From: Denitrobaculum sp965225735
GTDB taxonomy: Bacteria; Pseudomonadota; Alphaproteobacteria; Kiloniellales; Kiloniellaceae
Assembly: GCA_965225735.1 (NCBI GenBank)
Contig: CBDDBN010000027.1
Location: 62,001-126,000 of the forward strand
Reading direction: 5' to 3'
Length of the DNA: 64,000 nucleotides
Shown here: in pieces, positions 1 to 9,201 of the stretch
Numbering within the stretch: the first letter of the stretch is position 1
Layout: the number at the start of each line of letters is the position of its first letter
Made by a program: the position numbers and the translations under genes
The notes under the pieces: generated by a model
What the model was told of the DNA's origin: nothing
The model's database searches: none
What the model saw: the letters and a program-made list of their open reading frames with translations, nothing else

Positions 1-191
1 GACTCGCCAACGGCGGCAAGAGTTGTCTCAGGTTCCTCACAGCAGGTTCCAAAAGCAAGAGGGCGTCGGAAAGTCTCGCAGAAAATACATAACTCAAAGT
101 TATTTATAATAGACAAGAAGTCAATTGATATAGGGAGTTATGAAAGAATAATAACAACACAGAGTTAGCTAAAACCGACTGCGAATTTACG
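1..191. other. Left-edge region before the first gene
   Basis: One plus-strand frame is open from the window edge to a TAA at 90-92 and uses GC-rich codons, so this may be the last 29 codons of a gene that starts outside the window, but there is too little to identify it. From about 90 to 190 the sequence is AT-rich and probably holds the promoter of the exporter that starts at 192. No clear Shine-Dalgarno is visible before that ATG. Confidence 0.3.
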
Positions 192-1118
192 ATGACCACA
201 AGCACTGTGCCTCAGAGAGACAACGTCCGGCTGGCCGTAAGCACGATCCTGCTGACGGTCTTTGCGCTTTCGATCGGCGATGCGCTGATCAAGGAAACCA
301 GCGCCGAGATGGTACTCTGGCAGATTTTCGTACTGCGATCCCTGTTGGCGCTCCCGCTTCTGCTGATCATCCTGCGGACGCGCTTTTCGTCCGTGCCGCT
401 GCTGCCTTTGGCAACCGGCTGGACAGCGCTCCGCAGCCTGATGCTGGCGCTGATGTGGGTCGCTTACTACGCGTCCCTGCCCCATCTGCAGCTTTCGATC
501 GCCGCCGCGGTCTACTACACCCTGCCGATCTTCATCACACTCTTCTCGGCGGCATTTACCAGCGACAAGGTGGGACCGGGGGACTGGCTCGCGATCCTGC
601 TCGGCTTCCTCGGGGTCATGCTGATCCTGAAACCCACGGCGGGGGACTTTAACCTCTATGCGCTCCTGCCTCTGCTTTCCGCCATGCTCTACGCCCTGGC
701 TATGATCCTCACCCGCACAAAATGCCGGGACGAGCACCCGCTGATCCTCTCGGCGGCGCTCAATGTCACCTTCATCGCCGTCGGCCTGTTCGCGACGCTC
801 GCTGTCGGTGGGGCGGACAGCCTGGGGATTCCGCCTTTTCCCGAGGGGGACAGTTTCCTCTCGGCCGAGTGGGCTTCCTTGGCCGGCAAGGAAATGGTCG
901 CGCTCTTGCTCATGGCTGCCGCCATTCTCGGCGCCAGCATCGGAACCGCAGTCGCTTACCAGAGCGGCCCCTCCTCCATCGTCGCCACCTTCGACTTTGC
1001 CTATGTCGGTTTCGCTGCGCTGTGGGGTCTCCTTTTCTTCGCCGAAATTCCCGACGCCATGACGCTGGTGGGGATGGTCCTGATCGTGGCCGCCGGTGTG
1101 ATCACGGTCCGTCGCTGA
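192..1118 (+). CDS. DMT superfamily transporter (EamA family)
   Basis: A 308-residue inner-membrane protein with about ten hydrophobic segments arranged as two EamA repeats, the usual size for drug/metabolite exporters. The second half carries the family-like stretch LLGFLGVMLILKP and the block LTRTKCRDE. The gene at 12577-13527 (minus) is clearly a paralogue, sharing WQ-F--R-L-A-P, YASLP and the T--KCRDE block. The substrate cannot be read from the sequence; relatives export amino acids, nucleosides or other metabolites. It is followed on the same strand by a LysE-type exporter after 114 bp, which may be transcribed separately. Confidence 0.9.
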   Translation: MTTSTVPQRDNVRLAVSTILLTVFALSIGDALIKETSAEMVLWQIFVLRSLLALPLLLIILRTRFSSVPLLPLATGWTALRSLMLALMWVAYYASLPHLQLSIAAAVYYTLPIFITLFSAAFTSDKVGPGDWLAILLGFLGVMLILKPTAGDFNLYALLPLLSAMLYALAMILTRTKCRDEHPLILSAALNVTFIAVGLFATLAVGGADSLGIPPFPEGDSFLSAEWASLAGKEMVALLLMAAAILGASIGTAVAYQSGPSSIVATFDFAYVGFAALWGLLFFAEIPDAMTLVGMVLIVAAGVITVRR

Positions 1119-1232
1119 GCGCCTCTCTTTCGGACACCGAAAAACACAACGCTTGACGAGGCGCGGCGAAAGCCGTTTCAGTTCCGAAACGCGCGCCACA
1201 GTTCTTTTATTCTACACCTGGACCCAAGCACC

Positions 1233-1856
1233 ATGGATTTCGAAATCTGGATCATCTATCTGCTGGCTTCGGCGGCTCTTTGCTTCACGCCGGGACCGAA
1301 CACGCTGCTCGCTCTGACTCATGGCGCCTCGCACGGTGTGCAAAAGAGCGCCTTCACCAGCCTGGGCGGCGCGGCCGGTTTTGCGCTGGTCATCGCCATC
1401 TGCATGATCGGTCTCGGCGCGCTGCTATCGACCTCCGCCCTGGCCTTCACCATCGTGAAGTGGATCGGCGCCGGCTACCTCATCTACCTGGGTATCGTGA
1501 CCTGGCGCTCCCCGCCTCTGGCTGTCAAAGGCTCCCGTCAGGCTACAGCCACCAGGCGGCGAAAGCTCTTTCTGCAGGGTTTTATGGCTGCGGCCTCGAA
1601 CCCCAAGGGCATTATTTTCTTCGCCGCCTTCCTGCCCCAGTTCATCGATCCGGAGCGCTCCCAACTGCTTCAGTTCGCGGTCCTTGCCAGCACCTTCGTC
1701 ACCATCGAGTTCGTTCTGGAACTCGGTCTCGCGGGCTCCGCCAGCCGGCTGGCGCCCTGGCTCGGCAAGAACGCGGTCGGACGCTGGTTCAACCGCATCA
1801 CCGGCGCCTCCTTTGTCGGCATCGGCGGAATGCTGGCGGCTGCCAACAGATCCTGA
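1233..1856 (+). CDS. LysE/RhtB family amino-acid exporter
   Basis: A 207-residue inner-membrane protein with about six hydrophobic helices and the family signature CFTPGPNTLLALTHG at residues 17-31, plus the conserved NPKG motif in the middle loop (AASNPKGIIFF). LysE/RhtB proteins export amino acids or homoserine-like compounds using the proton gradient. The length matches the family norm. The Shine-Dalgarno is weak (CTGGA about 10 bp upstream). It ends 27 bp from the convergently read C58 protease gene. Substrate unknown. Confidence 0.9.
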   Translation: MDFEIWIIYLLASAALCFTPGPNTLLALTHGASHGVQKSAFTSLGGAAGFALVIAICMIGLGALLSTSALAFTIVKWIGAGYLIYLGIVTWRSPPLAVKGSRQATATRRRKLFLQGFMAAASNPKGIIFFAAFLPQFIDPERSQLLQFAVLASTFVTIEFVLELGLAGSASRLAPWLGKNAVGRWFNRITGASFVGIGGMLAAANRS

Positions 1857-1883
1857 CAGCTTTCCGAGAAGCGCGCCTCCGGC

Positions 1884-2666
1884 CTACGCGACGAGGCCGA
1901 CCTTGAATTCCACCTTTGGCGCATATGACTTGATGACAAAGTCACCGCCCAGGTGCTTGACGTAGTTGGACGTCCAGTAGAACCCACCAGGCAGCCCGAG
2001 CCACCCTTTGAAGTCGCTCGCCTTTTCGAAGTAGAAGATGCCGTAGTTAGGGTCGAAGAAGACCGCGTCGGCGCCGACGAAGGCCGCGATCGCGTGACCG
2101 CCCGCACTGCCATGGATACTGATAATTTTGTATGACCAGTAGCCTCCGGTGTGTGCACCCACCACGCTGTCGGCCAGGCTTTTCCCGAATTTTATGTCGA
2201 CACCCAGAACGCCCGATTTGCTTTTCACCTCCGAGCGGGAAAGGTTTTCCGCGGGGTTGGTAATCTTCATCTGCCGGGCGATGCCTTTCTTAATCAGGAA
2301 ATCGTCCGTGAACTGGTCTTTCGCCATGGCGTATCGGCTGGCGCTCGCACTGGCGGGGATCGCCGCCAGGGCCTTGCCGTAGTCGACTTGGTTGAGGGCC
2401 ATGCTCACGCCCGTGAAGTTTCCGCCGCCACGCTTGCTTGCGGTACCGCTCGAGCGCGCCAGTTTGGCGAAGCTTCCCGTCTGCTCCGTCGCGTGATGTG
2501 CAACCCAGTTCATGCAGAGTGATTTACAGATGCCCTGGCTTGCCTCGGGGATCTGATCCATGACCTGACCGACACCTTCGTTCCAGTCAGCCTGGTTAAA
2601 TGCTTCCAGCAGGAAGCCGTTCCACCTCTTCGCGGTTCCACGCACAGTGTCGGGGTGCCCCAACAT
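1884..2666 (-). CDS. YopT-like cysteine protease (peptidase family C58)
   Basis: The 260-residue product shows the layout of the YopT/AvrPphB papain-like fold. A GIC--L---W motif holds the putative nucleophile Cys47, the motif GGHAIAAF holds His191, and VFFDPNYGIFYF holds Asp205. The His-Asp spacing (14) is close to that in YopT and AvrPphB. The start at 2666 was chosen because AAGGAGG lies 6 bp upstream (2673-2679); ATGs further upstream lack such a site. There is no signal peptide, no transmembrane segment and no fused toxin-delivery domain. The C-terminal part is rich in aromatic residues (YWSYK, FKGWLGLPGGFYW). Family members cleave host proteins after delivery by type III secretion or act as polymorphic-toxin domains. 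No secretion gene or immunity gene is visible nearby, so the target is unknown. Confidence 0.7.
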   Translation of the reverse strand: MLGHPDTVRGTAKRWNGFLLEAFNQADWNEGVGQVMDQIPEASQGICKSLCMNWVAHHATEQTGSFAKLARSSGTASKRGGGNFTGVSMALNQVDYGKALAAIPASASASRYAMAKDQFTDDFLIKKGIARQMKITNPAENLSRSEVKSKSGVLGVDIKFGKSLADSVVGAHTGGYWSYKIISIHGSAGGHAIAAFVGADAVFFDPNYGIFYFEKASDFKGWLGLPGGFYWTSNYVKHLGGDFVIKSYAPKVEFKVGLVA

Positions 2667-3105
2667 CTTCTGCCTCCTTCTCTCGCCCATTCCACGCCGC
2701 TCAATCTCACGGTGCGCATCCGGGCTGTGTATCTCAGGGGCCGGCCAACTCGCGTGCCTGCAGGTTCGCGCAGATCCCAATGATTTACGCAGGTAAAAGT
2801 ATTCGCGCTTGAAGACTTGCCGCTGGCGACCAGGGTTTACTTGGTCAACGAGAAATCACCACCGGCTCTGCTCTTAAATGAAGGAATGAGGGCTGCAGAT
2901 ACAATCCAAGATTTTTGTATAGGGGCCTGCGAAAAACTTTTGAACCGCGCTCCGAACAACTTGGTCGTTGCGGCTGTTTTCGGGGTCGCGTCCGAGCACT
3001 GCTCACAATCGGCCGAATGACGACACTCTCTGCCATACGCCCTCTTGATCTTATTAATATATTAATGTATCAATCTGGAAACTTCATCACCATCAGGAGA
3101 CTCCA
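2667..3105. other. Divergent intergenic region
   Basis: This 439-bp stretch separates the leftward C58 protease gene from the rightward PhyH-family gene and must carry both promoters. The last 60 bp are AT-rich and hold a perfect palindrome (listed separately) and the Shine-Dalgarno CAGGAG before 3106. Short open frames here lack ribosome-binding sites and recognisable family features, so I see no gene. Confidence 0.6.
3053..3066. promoter_or_regulatory. 14-bp perfect palindrome, candidate GntR operator
   Basis: ATTAATATATTAAT reads the same on both strands and sits 40-53 bp before the ATG of the PhyH-family gene, inside an AT-rich promoter-like stretch (wider context GATC-TTATTAATATATTAATG-TATC). 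GntR/FCD regulators bind short palindromes, and a GntR gene lies directly downstream in the same transcription unit, so local autoregulation is the simplest reading. Binding is inferred. Confidence 0.45.
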
Positions 3106-3981
3106 ATGCCATCCGTGCTCAGCAGCGAACAAAGAGCCGCATTCGATCGGGATGGCTACATCCTAGTCCGTGGTTTCTTCGATCCGGACGAAGCCGAACT
3201 GCTTCAGACCGCGATGGAACAGGATCCCGCCATTCGCGGACACTTTTACGACCGTAACGATGCAGCTGGCATGGCCACCAAGATGGCCACCTGGAATCAT
3301 CCCGGCGACAGCGTCTACGGTTACACAGCGCGCTCCCACAAGATGGTCGATACCATGGAAGACCTGTTGGGCGGCGAGGTCTACCACTACCACTCCAAGA
3401 TCACTGCGAAAGAACCGCACGAAGGGGGCGCTTGGGAATGGCACCAGGACTACGGCTATTGGTATCACAACGGCTGTCTCTTCCCCACTATGGCCTCCGC
3501 TATGATCGCGCTAGACAAATGCACCAAGGCCAACGGCTGCCTGCAGGTCCTCAAGGGGTCGCACCAGTTGGGCCGGGTCGAACACGGTTTGCTGGACGGC
3601 GAGCAGGTCGGCGCCGATTTGCGACGGGTCGAAGAAGCGCAGAAACATCTGGATCTCGTTTACTGCGAGATGGAACCCGGCGACGTCCTGTTCTTCCATT
3701 GCAATACCTTGCATCGCTCTGACCAAAACCGCTCAGATGACCGGCGTTGGACACTCATCTGCTGTTACAACGCAGCGCGCAACGATCCTTATCTGGACCA
3801 TCACCATCCCCGCTACACACCTCTGGAAAAAGTCGAGGACTCGGCAATTAAAACAGCGGGCCTGAAGTTCTCGAGCGCGTCCCAAGACGATGTCTTCTTG
3901 GAAAAGCCAGTTGCCCCCGCGGAGCTTACAAAAAAGGGCGGCAAGGTGTTTGTATCAGACGCCCCAAGCCGGCAGAGCTAG
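3106..3981 (+). CDS. Phytanoyl-CoA dioxygenase (PhyH) family oxygenase
   Basis: A 291-residue Fe(II)/2-oxoglutarate dioxygenase of the PhyH superfamily. The iron triad is visible as His113-x-Asp115 (WHQDYGYW) and His203 (NTLHRSDQN), with the 2-oxoglutarate-binding Arg in SDDRRW (213-214). The N terminus (FDRDGYILVRGFF) is the usual PhyH opening. The start has a good CAGGAG site. It is followed after 5 bp by a GntR/FCD regulator on the same strand, so the two form an operon, probably for hydroxylation or breakdown of a small organic acid or amine. The substrate cannot be deduced; PhyH members act on fatty acyl-CoAs, ectoine, phosphonates and others. Confidence 0.88.
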   Translation: MPSVLSSEQRAAFDRDGYILVRGFFDPDEAELLQTAMEQDPAIRGHFYDRNDAAGMATKMATWNHPGDSVYGYTARSHKMVDTMEDLLGGEVYHYHSKITAKEPHEGGAWEWHQDYGYWYHNGCLFPTMASAMIALDKCTKANGCLQVLKGSHQLGRVEHGLLDGEQVGADLRRVEEAQKHLDLVYCEMEPGDVLFFHCNTLHRSDQNRSDDRRWTLICCYNAARNDPYLDHHHPRYTPLEKVEDSAIKTAGLKFSSASQDDVFLEKPVAPAELTKKGGKVFVSDAPSRQS

Positions 3982-3986
3982 ACCGG

Positions 3987-4727
3987 ATGACGACCTCGGC
4001 CGCATCGCATCGATCCAAGCATGAAGACGCCATAACCTGGCTGTCCGACTCAAGCTTGCAGTCCGACAGCCCGCTTTCCGAACAGATCTATGCGCGGCTG
4101 CGCGAAGCGATCGTTGTAGGACGAATCGCTCCCCGCACCGCCCTGCACGAACCGTCGATCACCCAACAGTTCGGGACCTCGCGCACACCTGTCCGCGAAG
4201 CTCTGCTTCGTTTGCGCGACGAAGGTCTGCTCGAGATCAAAAAGCAGGCCGGCACCTTCGTTGCGCCGATCGATCCCAAGCGGGTCGAAGAAGGCATGAT
4301 CGTACGGGAATCCCTAGAACCTCGCGTGGCAGCGATGGCCGCGGAAAGAATGACCGACCGGACCTTGGCGGATCTGCTGTTCGAGACAGAACAGATGACC
4401 AAAGCCGTCGAGACCGGTGACAGCCGATTGTTCATTGCTGCCGACGACAATTTCCACCGGATCCTCCTCGACGCCAGTGGCCTTCCACACATCGTCGAGA
4501 TTATCCAGCGGGTCAACGCGCATCTGGATCGCCTGCGCTATCTCAGTGCCTCGGAACCCGAGCGCGCCCAAACCGCGCTCGACGAACATCACGCGATGAT
4601 CTGTCGGCTTCGTGCTGGGGATGCGGAGGGCGCCGCGGCACTCCTCTTGACACACTTGCAAGGTTCCTGGGTTCTCATCCGCGAGCTGCTTGCACAGCAA
4701 GACCTTGAGGTCGAGCATGCAGTCTGA
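3987..4727 (+). CDS. GntR family transcriptional regulator (FCD/FadR subfamily)
   Basis: A 246-residue regulator. Residues about 30-100 form the winged helix-turn-helix (SEQIYARLREAIV, then TSRTPVREALLRL, the typical GntR recognition helix). Residues about 105-235 form the all-helical FCD ligand domain, with the metal/ligand-binding pattern DDNFHRILLDASG and a later DEHHAMI. It begins 5 bp after the PhyH-family stop codon and is likely translated with it. It probably controls this operon through the palindrome at 3053-3066, with an organic acid as effector (inference). Confidence 0.9.
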   Translation: MTTSAASHRSKHEDAITWLSDSSLQSDSPLSEQIYARLREAIVVGRIAPRTALHEPSITQQFGTSRTPVREALLRLRDEGLLEIKKQAGTFVAPIDPKRVEEGMIVRESLEPRVAAMAAERMTDRTLADLLFETEQMTKAVETGDSRLFIAADDNFHRILLDASGLPHIVEIIQRVNAHLDRLRYLSASEPERAQTALDEHHAMICRLRAGDAEGAAALLLTHLQGSWVLIRELLAQQDLEVEHAV

Positions 4728-4744
4728 TTTCTGCGTCGTGGATC

Positions 4745-5797
4745 TCAGCCCAGAAGATCCGGGAAATCGGCCAAGGAAGACCGGCTATGGCCATCCCGGC
4801 CGACGACCGGTTTTGCATAAAGCATCGAATTCAGGATCGCTTCTTCCGTGCTTTCGATAACCGCGCGGAACAATAGGTCCAAGTTATCCTCGTGCAGTTG
4901 GGTGAGCGTCAGAACAGGAGCCTCCGGTCTGGCATGGGGGATTTTCTGCGCCGTGGAAAAAGCCAGCGCGATGTCTCCGGAGCCCGAGCCGAAATGGCTG
5001 CCGGTACGTGCAATCCCCGCCCCTGCCCGCATGGCAAGCCGCCGCAGCTGCCGATCGGAAAGCGGCGCGTCGGTCGCCAGGATCACGATAATCGAGCCTT
5101 GTTCTCGAACCGCTTTTTGTTTCTTCAGGCGCTTCGCGATCGCCGGCCCGACCAGCCGGCCCGCAACGCAGAGATCGCTGAGACGCCCCATGTTGCTCAG
5201 CACCAGGACGCCCAAAAGATAATCTCGCCCGGCTGAAGAAACACGCCTGGAGGCGGAGCCGATTCCACCTTTCAGGCCATAAGCACTCATACCGGTCCCT
5301 GCCCCCACCGCTCCCTGTGCAAAACTCCCAGGCGACGCTGTCTCCAGGGCTTGCGCGACGTGTTCTTCACGAACATGGAAGCCGCGAATGTCGTTCAACC
5401 AGGCACCGTCGTTGCATTCCAGCACCACAGGATTGACGGTCCCGGTGCTTGCGCCGATCTCAGGGTTCTGGGTCAGCAGGTATCGCACCAAGGCCTCTGA
5501 GGCCGTCCCAACCGACAAAGTATTGGTGAGAATGAGCGGGCTTTCCAACGTACCCAATTCTTCGAGCTGCACAAAACCTATGGACTTGCCGAACCCATTG
5601 AAGACCTGGACCGCCGCCGGCAGCTTGTTGCGAAAGAGGCTGCCCCCGTGCGGCAGCACCGCCGTGACACCGGTCTGTACCGGACCTTCACTGAGCGTGA
5701 CCTGTCCGACCGCGAGCCCGTCGACATCGGTGATCGCATTCAATGGACCGGTTGGAAGGCTTCCGATCTGGATTCCGAAGTCACGGGCGCTTGGCAT
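4745..5797 (-). CDS. P1 family peptidase (DmpA/BapA-type aminopeptidase)
   Basis: A 350-residue Ntn-hydrolase-like peptidase of family S58. These enzymes are made as one chain that cleaves itself at a Gly-Ser bond, leaving an N-terminal Ser nucleophile on the small subunit. Here the conserved junction is Gly234-Ser235 in EQGSIIVILATDAPLS, followed by the RAG-GIARTGS and GSGDIALAFST blocks of the family. The N-terminal NAITDVDGLAVGQVT motif is also typical. No signal peptide is seen, so it is likely cytoplasmic. Relatives release D- or beta-amino acids or L-amino-acid amides from short peptides. It converges on the GntR gene with only 17 bp between stop codons. Confidence 0.9.
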   Translation of the reverse strand: MPSARDFGIQIGSLPTGPLNAITDVDGLAVGQVTLSEGPVQTGVTAVLPHGGSLFRNKLPAAVQVFNGFGKSIGFVQLEELGTLESPLILTNTLSVGTASEALVRYLLTQNPEIGASTGTVNPVVLECNDGAWLNDIRGFHVREEHVAQALETASPGSFAQGAVGAGTGMSAYGLKGGIGSASRRVSSAGRDYLLGVLVLSNMGRLSDLCVAGRLVGPAIAKRLKKQKAVREQGSIIVILATDAPLSDRQLRRLAMRAGAGIARTGSHFGSGSGDIALAFSTAQKIPHARPEAPVLTLTQLHEDNLDLLFRAVIESTEEAILNSMLYAKPVVGRDGHSRSSLADFPDLLG

Positions 5798-5964
5798 ATC
5801 AATGAAGTGGTTTTGCTATGAGACAGGGCAACGCAATAGATCATGCTCGGGCCCAAGGGAACAGCCTTGCTTTGCCCTGGCCAGGCAACCGTTAGGGAGT
5901 GCAGGGAAATCTCTGTATGATCTTCTGAGCTCAAGTACGCGGGAATATATCCAAGGCCAAGCTC

Positions 5965-8900
5965 ATGACCACGGAAACTCTAGCGCCCCAAGCTCCAGCC
6001 ACGAACCTGAAACCTGGTCTATTGGTTGGCTTCGTAACCACCTACGCCATCATTCTCGTGCTAGGTATTCTGTTCTTCTTCGCTGCCGACAGCATGTCCG
6101 CTTTCAGACCTGCAATCGGACTCTATCTCGCGGCTCTTCTCATCGTGCGACGGGAAGCCTGGCCGATCCTTTTGCTCGCGGGTTTCTTCACGCAGATCGC
6201 GGTCGAAATGCTGCTTTACGGCCATTCACCGGGGACTGCGGGGGGCTTCGCGGCAGCCAGCACGCTCGAAGCCTTGACAGGCGCTTACCTGATCCAGCGC
6301 TTTGCACTTCAGCCAGGCGGTATGGACCCAGTGGAACAGCTCCTTCGCATGATCGGCGCCGCTGCAATAACGCCCCCGCTGATCGGCGCGACGATCGGAA
6401 CGCTGGCTTCCACCTTTACTGCTCCCTCGGCCGATTTCGGATCCATCTGGGTGGCCTGGTGGACTGCGGACGCGTTGGGTATTCTGCTCGTCGCACCACC
6501 GCTCCTGGCCCTTGCTTGGCGAGGGCAACCGCGACCCATCTTTAAAGCTTCGCCGCGGACGCTCGAAGCCGTCGTTTTGACAGCCCTGGTCGCGGCCTTG
6601 ATTCAGTTTGCGCTGACAGCGGAACGCCATTCGCCGCAGCTTGCTATGGATCTGCCTTATCTCATTCTGCCTTTTCTGACCTGGGCAAGCTTCAGGCTGA
6701 ATCCGCGGCAGATCACGACGATACTCCTTCTGATTTCCATGTTGCTTTTTTGGCACGCCTGCCTGGGGCGCAGCCCGTTTATGAGCTTGGCGCTGAGCGA
6801 CGCTGAACAGATTTTGTCCCTCCAGGGCTTCATCGCAGTCGCGGTCCTGTCTACGCTCCTTCTTTCCACTACGGTACAAGTCGCAATCCGACGCCGGCAA
6901 ACACTGCGAAAACGCGAACGCGAATTTTCCGAAGCCCAAAAACTTGGGCTTTTGGTCTATTGGCGGACCACGCTCAGCACTTCCAGCTATGAATGTTCGG
7001 AGGAGTTCCGGCGGATTTACGGCCTCGAGCCCCAAAGCACGACAATAACCTTCGAGCTGATGAACGAGATGATCCTGCCAGCCGATAAAGAACGAGTCTT
7101 GGAAGACTACCAGGCGGCAGTAGAACAGCAGCGACCCTACGCGCTCGATTACAGGATCAAGCGACCTGATGGCACCATCCGCCATTTGAGGGTTAGAGCG
7201 CGCCCCGAAATCGATGTCGACGGAACACTTATTGGCTACTTCGGTGTCACGCAGGATGTGACAGAACAGAAAACGGCGGAAGAAGCACTTCGGGAGCGCG
7301 ATTATCTGTTCCGTCGGGCCGAAAAGATGGGGCAGTTGGGTCACTACACCCATGACTACCAAGCGCGAAAAACATACTGGTCCGACAATATGTTCGCGAT
7401 TCATGGCTTAGAGGACGCAGGGCTTCCGGAGTTTGATCCGGAACGCGGGAGCCGCGTTGCCGATCCAGAGGAGGCTGAGCGCTTCCTGGGCCCACGGCGC
7501 GAGGCAATTAAGAACCACGCGCCAAGCTACGCTTACACCACTGTCATAAACCGGGCGAGCGACGGCTCAAGACGTGAAATCTATGGCGAATGCTCATTCG
7601 AGTACAATAGTGACGGCACGCTGCGTGTCATGTTCGGAGTGGTCAAAGACATCACGGCAGAGCGGGAAGCTTTGCACATCTTGAGACAACGCGAACAGGA
7701 ATTGGCGGAAGCGCAGCGGATCGGACAAATTGGCCACTTTCGCTGGTTTAGCGAAACAGATGTTGCGGAGCGTTCCGATCAGATGCGCGCACTCCTTGGC
7801 TTGAACGCCTCTGATGACGAACTGACGGGGCAGGAATTTGATGCCCGGATTTTCCCAGACGATCGCGACGACTACGCCAAGGCCTACGAGGAGAGCCTAA
7901 AGTCCAGATCCCCATTTGAGATCCAGTACAGATACATGAGAGCGGAAGGCGACATCCGCCATTTCAAACAACTTGCGCATCCTGAGTTTGACGCCGAAGG
8001 GAACGTGGTTTCCGTTTTCGGAGTCACTCAGGACATCACCAAGCAGGCCGAGGCCGAAACCGCTTTGCGTGATCGGGAACGTTGGCTCAGCACCGTGGTC
8101 TCCGCGCTGGACCACAGCCATTTCGGACTGACGATGCAGGACGAAAACGGACAGATTGTCTACGCCAATAACTCGGTGGCGGAGATCGGCGGATTCGAAG
8201 GCCCGAAGGCATTGATGGGCAGGAATTGGCTCGAGCTCTCAGACTCTCAAACACCCGAATTTAAAGACATCGTCCTGAAGGCCCGCCAGGAAGCTTTCGA
8301 CCGGGGTTATTCTACTGTCGACTTCGATTGGACCAAAGTGAACAACGGCGAAATCTGCCGCGTCGAGGCGCGCTCTACACCCGCACCGGGGGGCGGCCTT
8401 ATCATTCTCTTTTTCGATATCACCGAGCAACGTGCGCAGGAGGAGCGGCACGAGATGCTCGAAGCAGGCATGCGTGAAGCACAAAAGATGGACGCGTTGG
8501 GACAGTTGGCCGGCGGCACCGCGCACGAGATCAACAATCTGCTTCACCCCATCATCACCTTCGCCAGACTTACCCAGGACAAGACCGACGATCCCCAGCT
8601 GCGCGAGTATCAGGAAGACATATTGGAATGCAGCCGGAAAGCTGCGAAAATTGTATCGGACGTGCTTATTTTTGCGCGCCGAAGCACAGGCGAACGCGAA
8701 AGGGTTGATGCTGTCGAATTGACCAAGCGAGCCATGCGTTTTGCGAAAGACATCGCAGCGCCGGCTATCGATCTTAATAGCGACTTTTCTGACGATACTG
8801 TTTTGGTGGCAGTCAACGAAACGGAGTTTATTCAGATCGTTCTGAATCTAGTCAAGAACGCGTCTGATGCCATGGACGGCAAGGGAACCATCGATGTCGG

Positions 8901-9201
8901 CGCGAATGCCGTCACGCTGGAAGAAGGGAAGGCTCAACAGCTGTCTTTGACCTCAGGTGATTATCTGTGTCTGTCGGTCAAGGACGAGGGAGCAGGAATC
9001 TCTCCATCCACCCTCGCGCGTATCTTCGACCCCTTCTTCACAACCAAAGAGGTGGGACGTGGCACGGGACTTGGCTTATCGGTCGTGTACGGTATTGTGA
9101 AAGACTGGAATGGTAGTATACACGTTGAGAGCAAACTCGAACACGGATCTCTCTTCGAGGTCTTTGTACCCATAGCGAAGGAACGGCAGTCGCATGAGTA
9201 G
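5965..9201 (+). CDS. MASE1/multi-PAS sensor histidine kinase
   Basis: The 1078-residue membrane kinase has an N-terminal MASE1 sensor of about eight transmembrane segments (residues 15-305). Four PAS domains follow, at about 320-435, 445-570, 575-695 and 705-830, three of them ending in FGV-(Q/K)DIT/DVT motifs typical of PAS/PAC. The HisKA H-box is GGTAHEINNLLHP with the phospho-accepting His854. The ATPase domain has the N-box LNLVKNASDAM, a DEGAGIS G1 box and a GRGTGLGLSVVYGIV G2 box. It ends inside the start of a receiver gene (8-bp overlap, ATGAGTAG), so kinase and receiver are translationally coupled. The signal is unknown; MASE1 domains sense small molecules at the membrane. PAS domains may bind a cofactor. 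Confidence 0.93.
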   Translation: MTTETLAPQAPATNLKPGLLVGFVTTYAIILVLGILFFFAADSMSAFRPAIGLYLAALLIVRREAWPILLLAGFFTQIAVEMLLYGHSPGTAGGFAAASTLEALTGAYLIQRFALQPGGMDPVEQLLRMIGAAAITPPLIGATIGTLASTFTAPSADFGSIWVAWWTADALGILLVAPPLLALAWRGQPRPIFKASPRTLEAVVLTALVAALIQFALTAERHSPQLAMDLPYLILPFLTWASFRLNPRQITTILLLISMLLFWHACLGRSPFMSLALSDAEQILSLQGFIAVAVLSTLLLSTTVQVAIRRRQTLRKREREFSEAQKLGLLVYWRTTLSTSSYECSEEFRRIYGLEPQSTTITFELMNEMILPADKERVLEDYQAAVEQQRPYALDYRIKRPDGTIRHLRVRARPEIDVDGTLIGYFGVTQDVTEQKTAEEALRERDYLFRRAEKMGQLGHYTHDYQARKTYWSDNMFAIHGLEDAGLPEFDPERGSRVADPEEAERFLGPRREAIKNHAPSYAYTTVINRASDGSRREIYGECSFEYNSDGTLRVMFGVVKDITAEREALHILRQREQELAEAQRIGQIGHFRWFSETDVAERSDQMRALLGLNASDDELTGQEFDARIFPDDRDDYAKAYEESLKSRSPFEIQYRYMRAEGDIRHFKQLAHPEFDAEGNVVSVFGVTQDITKQAEAETALRDRERWLSTVVSALDHSHFGLTMQDENGQIVYANNSVAEIGGFEGPKALMGRNWLELSDSQTPEFKDIVLKARQEAFDRGYSTVDFDWTKVNNGEICRVEARSTPAPGGGLIILFFDITEQRAQEERHEMLEAGMREAQKMDALGQLAGGTAHEINNLLHPIITFARLTQDKTDDPQLREYQEDILECSRKAAKIVSDVLIFARRSTGERERVDAVELTKRAMRFAKDIAAPAIDLNSDFSDDTVLVAVNETEFIQIVLNLVKNASDAMDGKGTIDVGANAVTLEEGKAQQLSLTSGDYLCLSVKDEGAGISPSTLARIFDPFFTTKEVGRGTGLGLSVVYGIVKDWNGSIHVESKLEHGSLFEVFVPIAKERQSHE

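Noticed and set aside
165..1199. 344-codon minus-strand frame opposite the DMT exporter
   Set aside because: Composition is typical of the antisense of a GC-rich membrane-protein gene (Gly/Gln/Arg/Glu rich, no hydrophobic pattern); the plus strand encodes a clear EamA protein.
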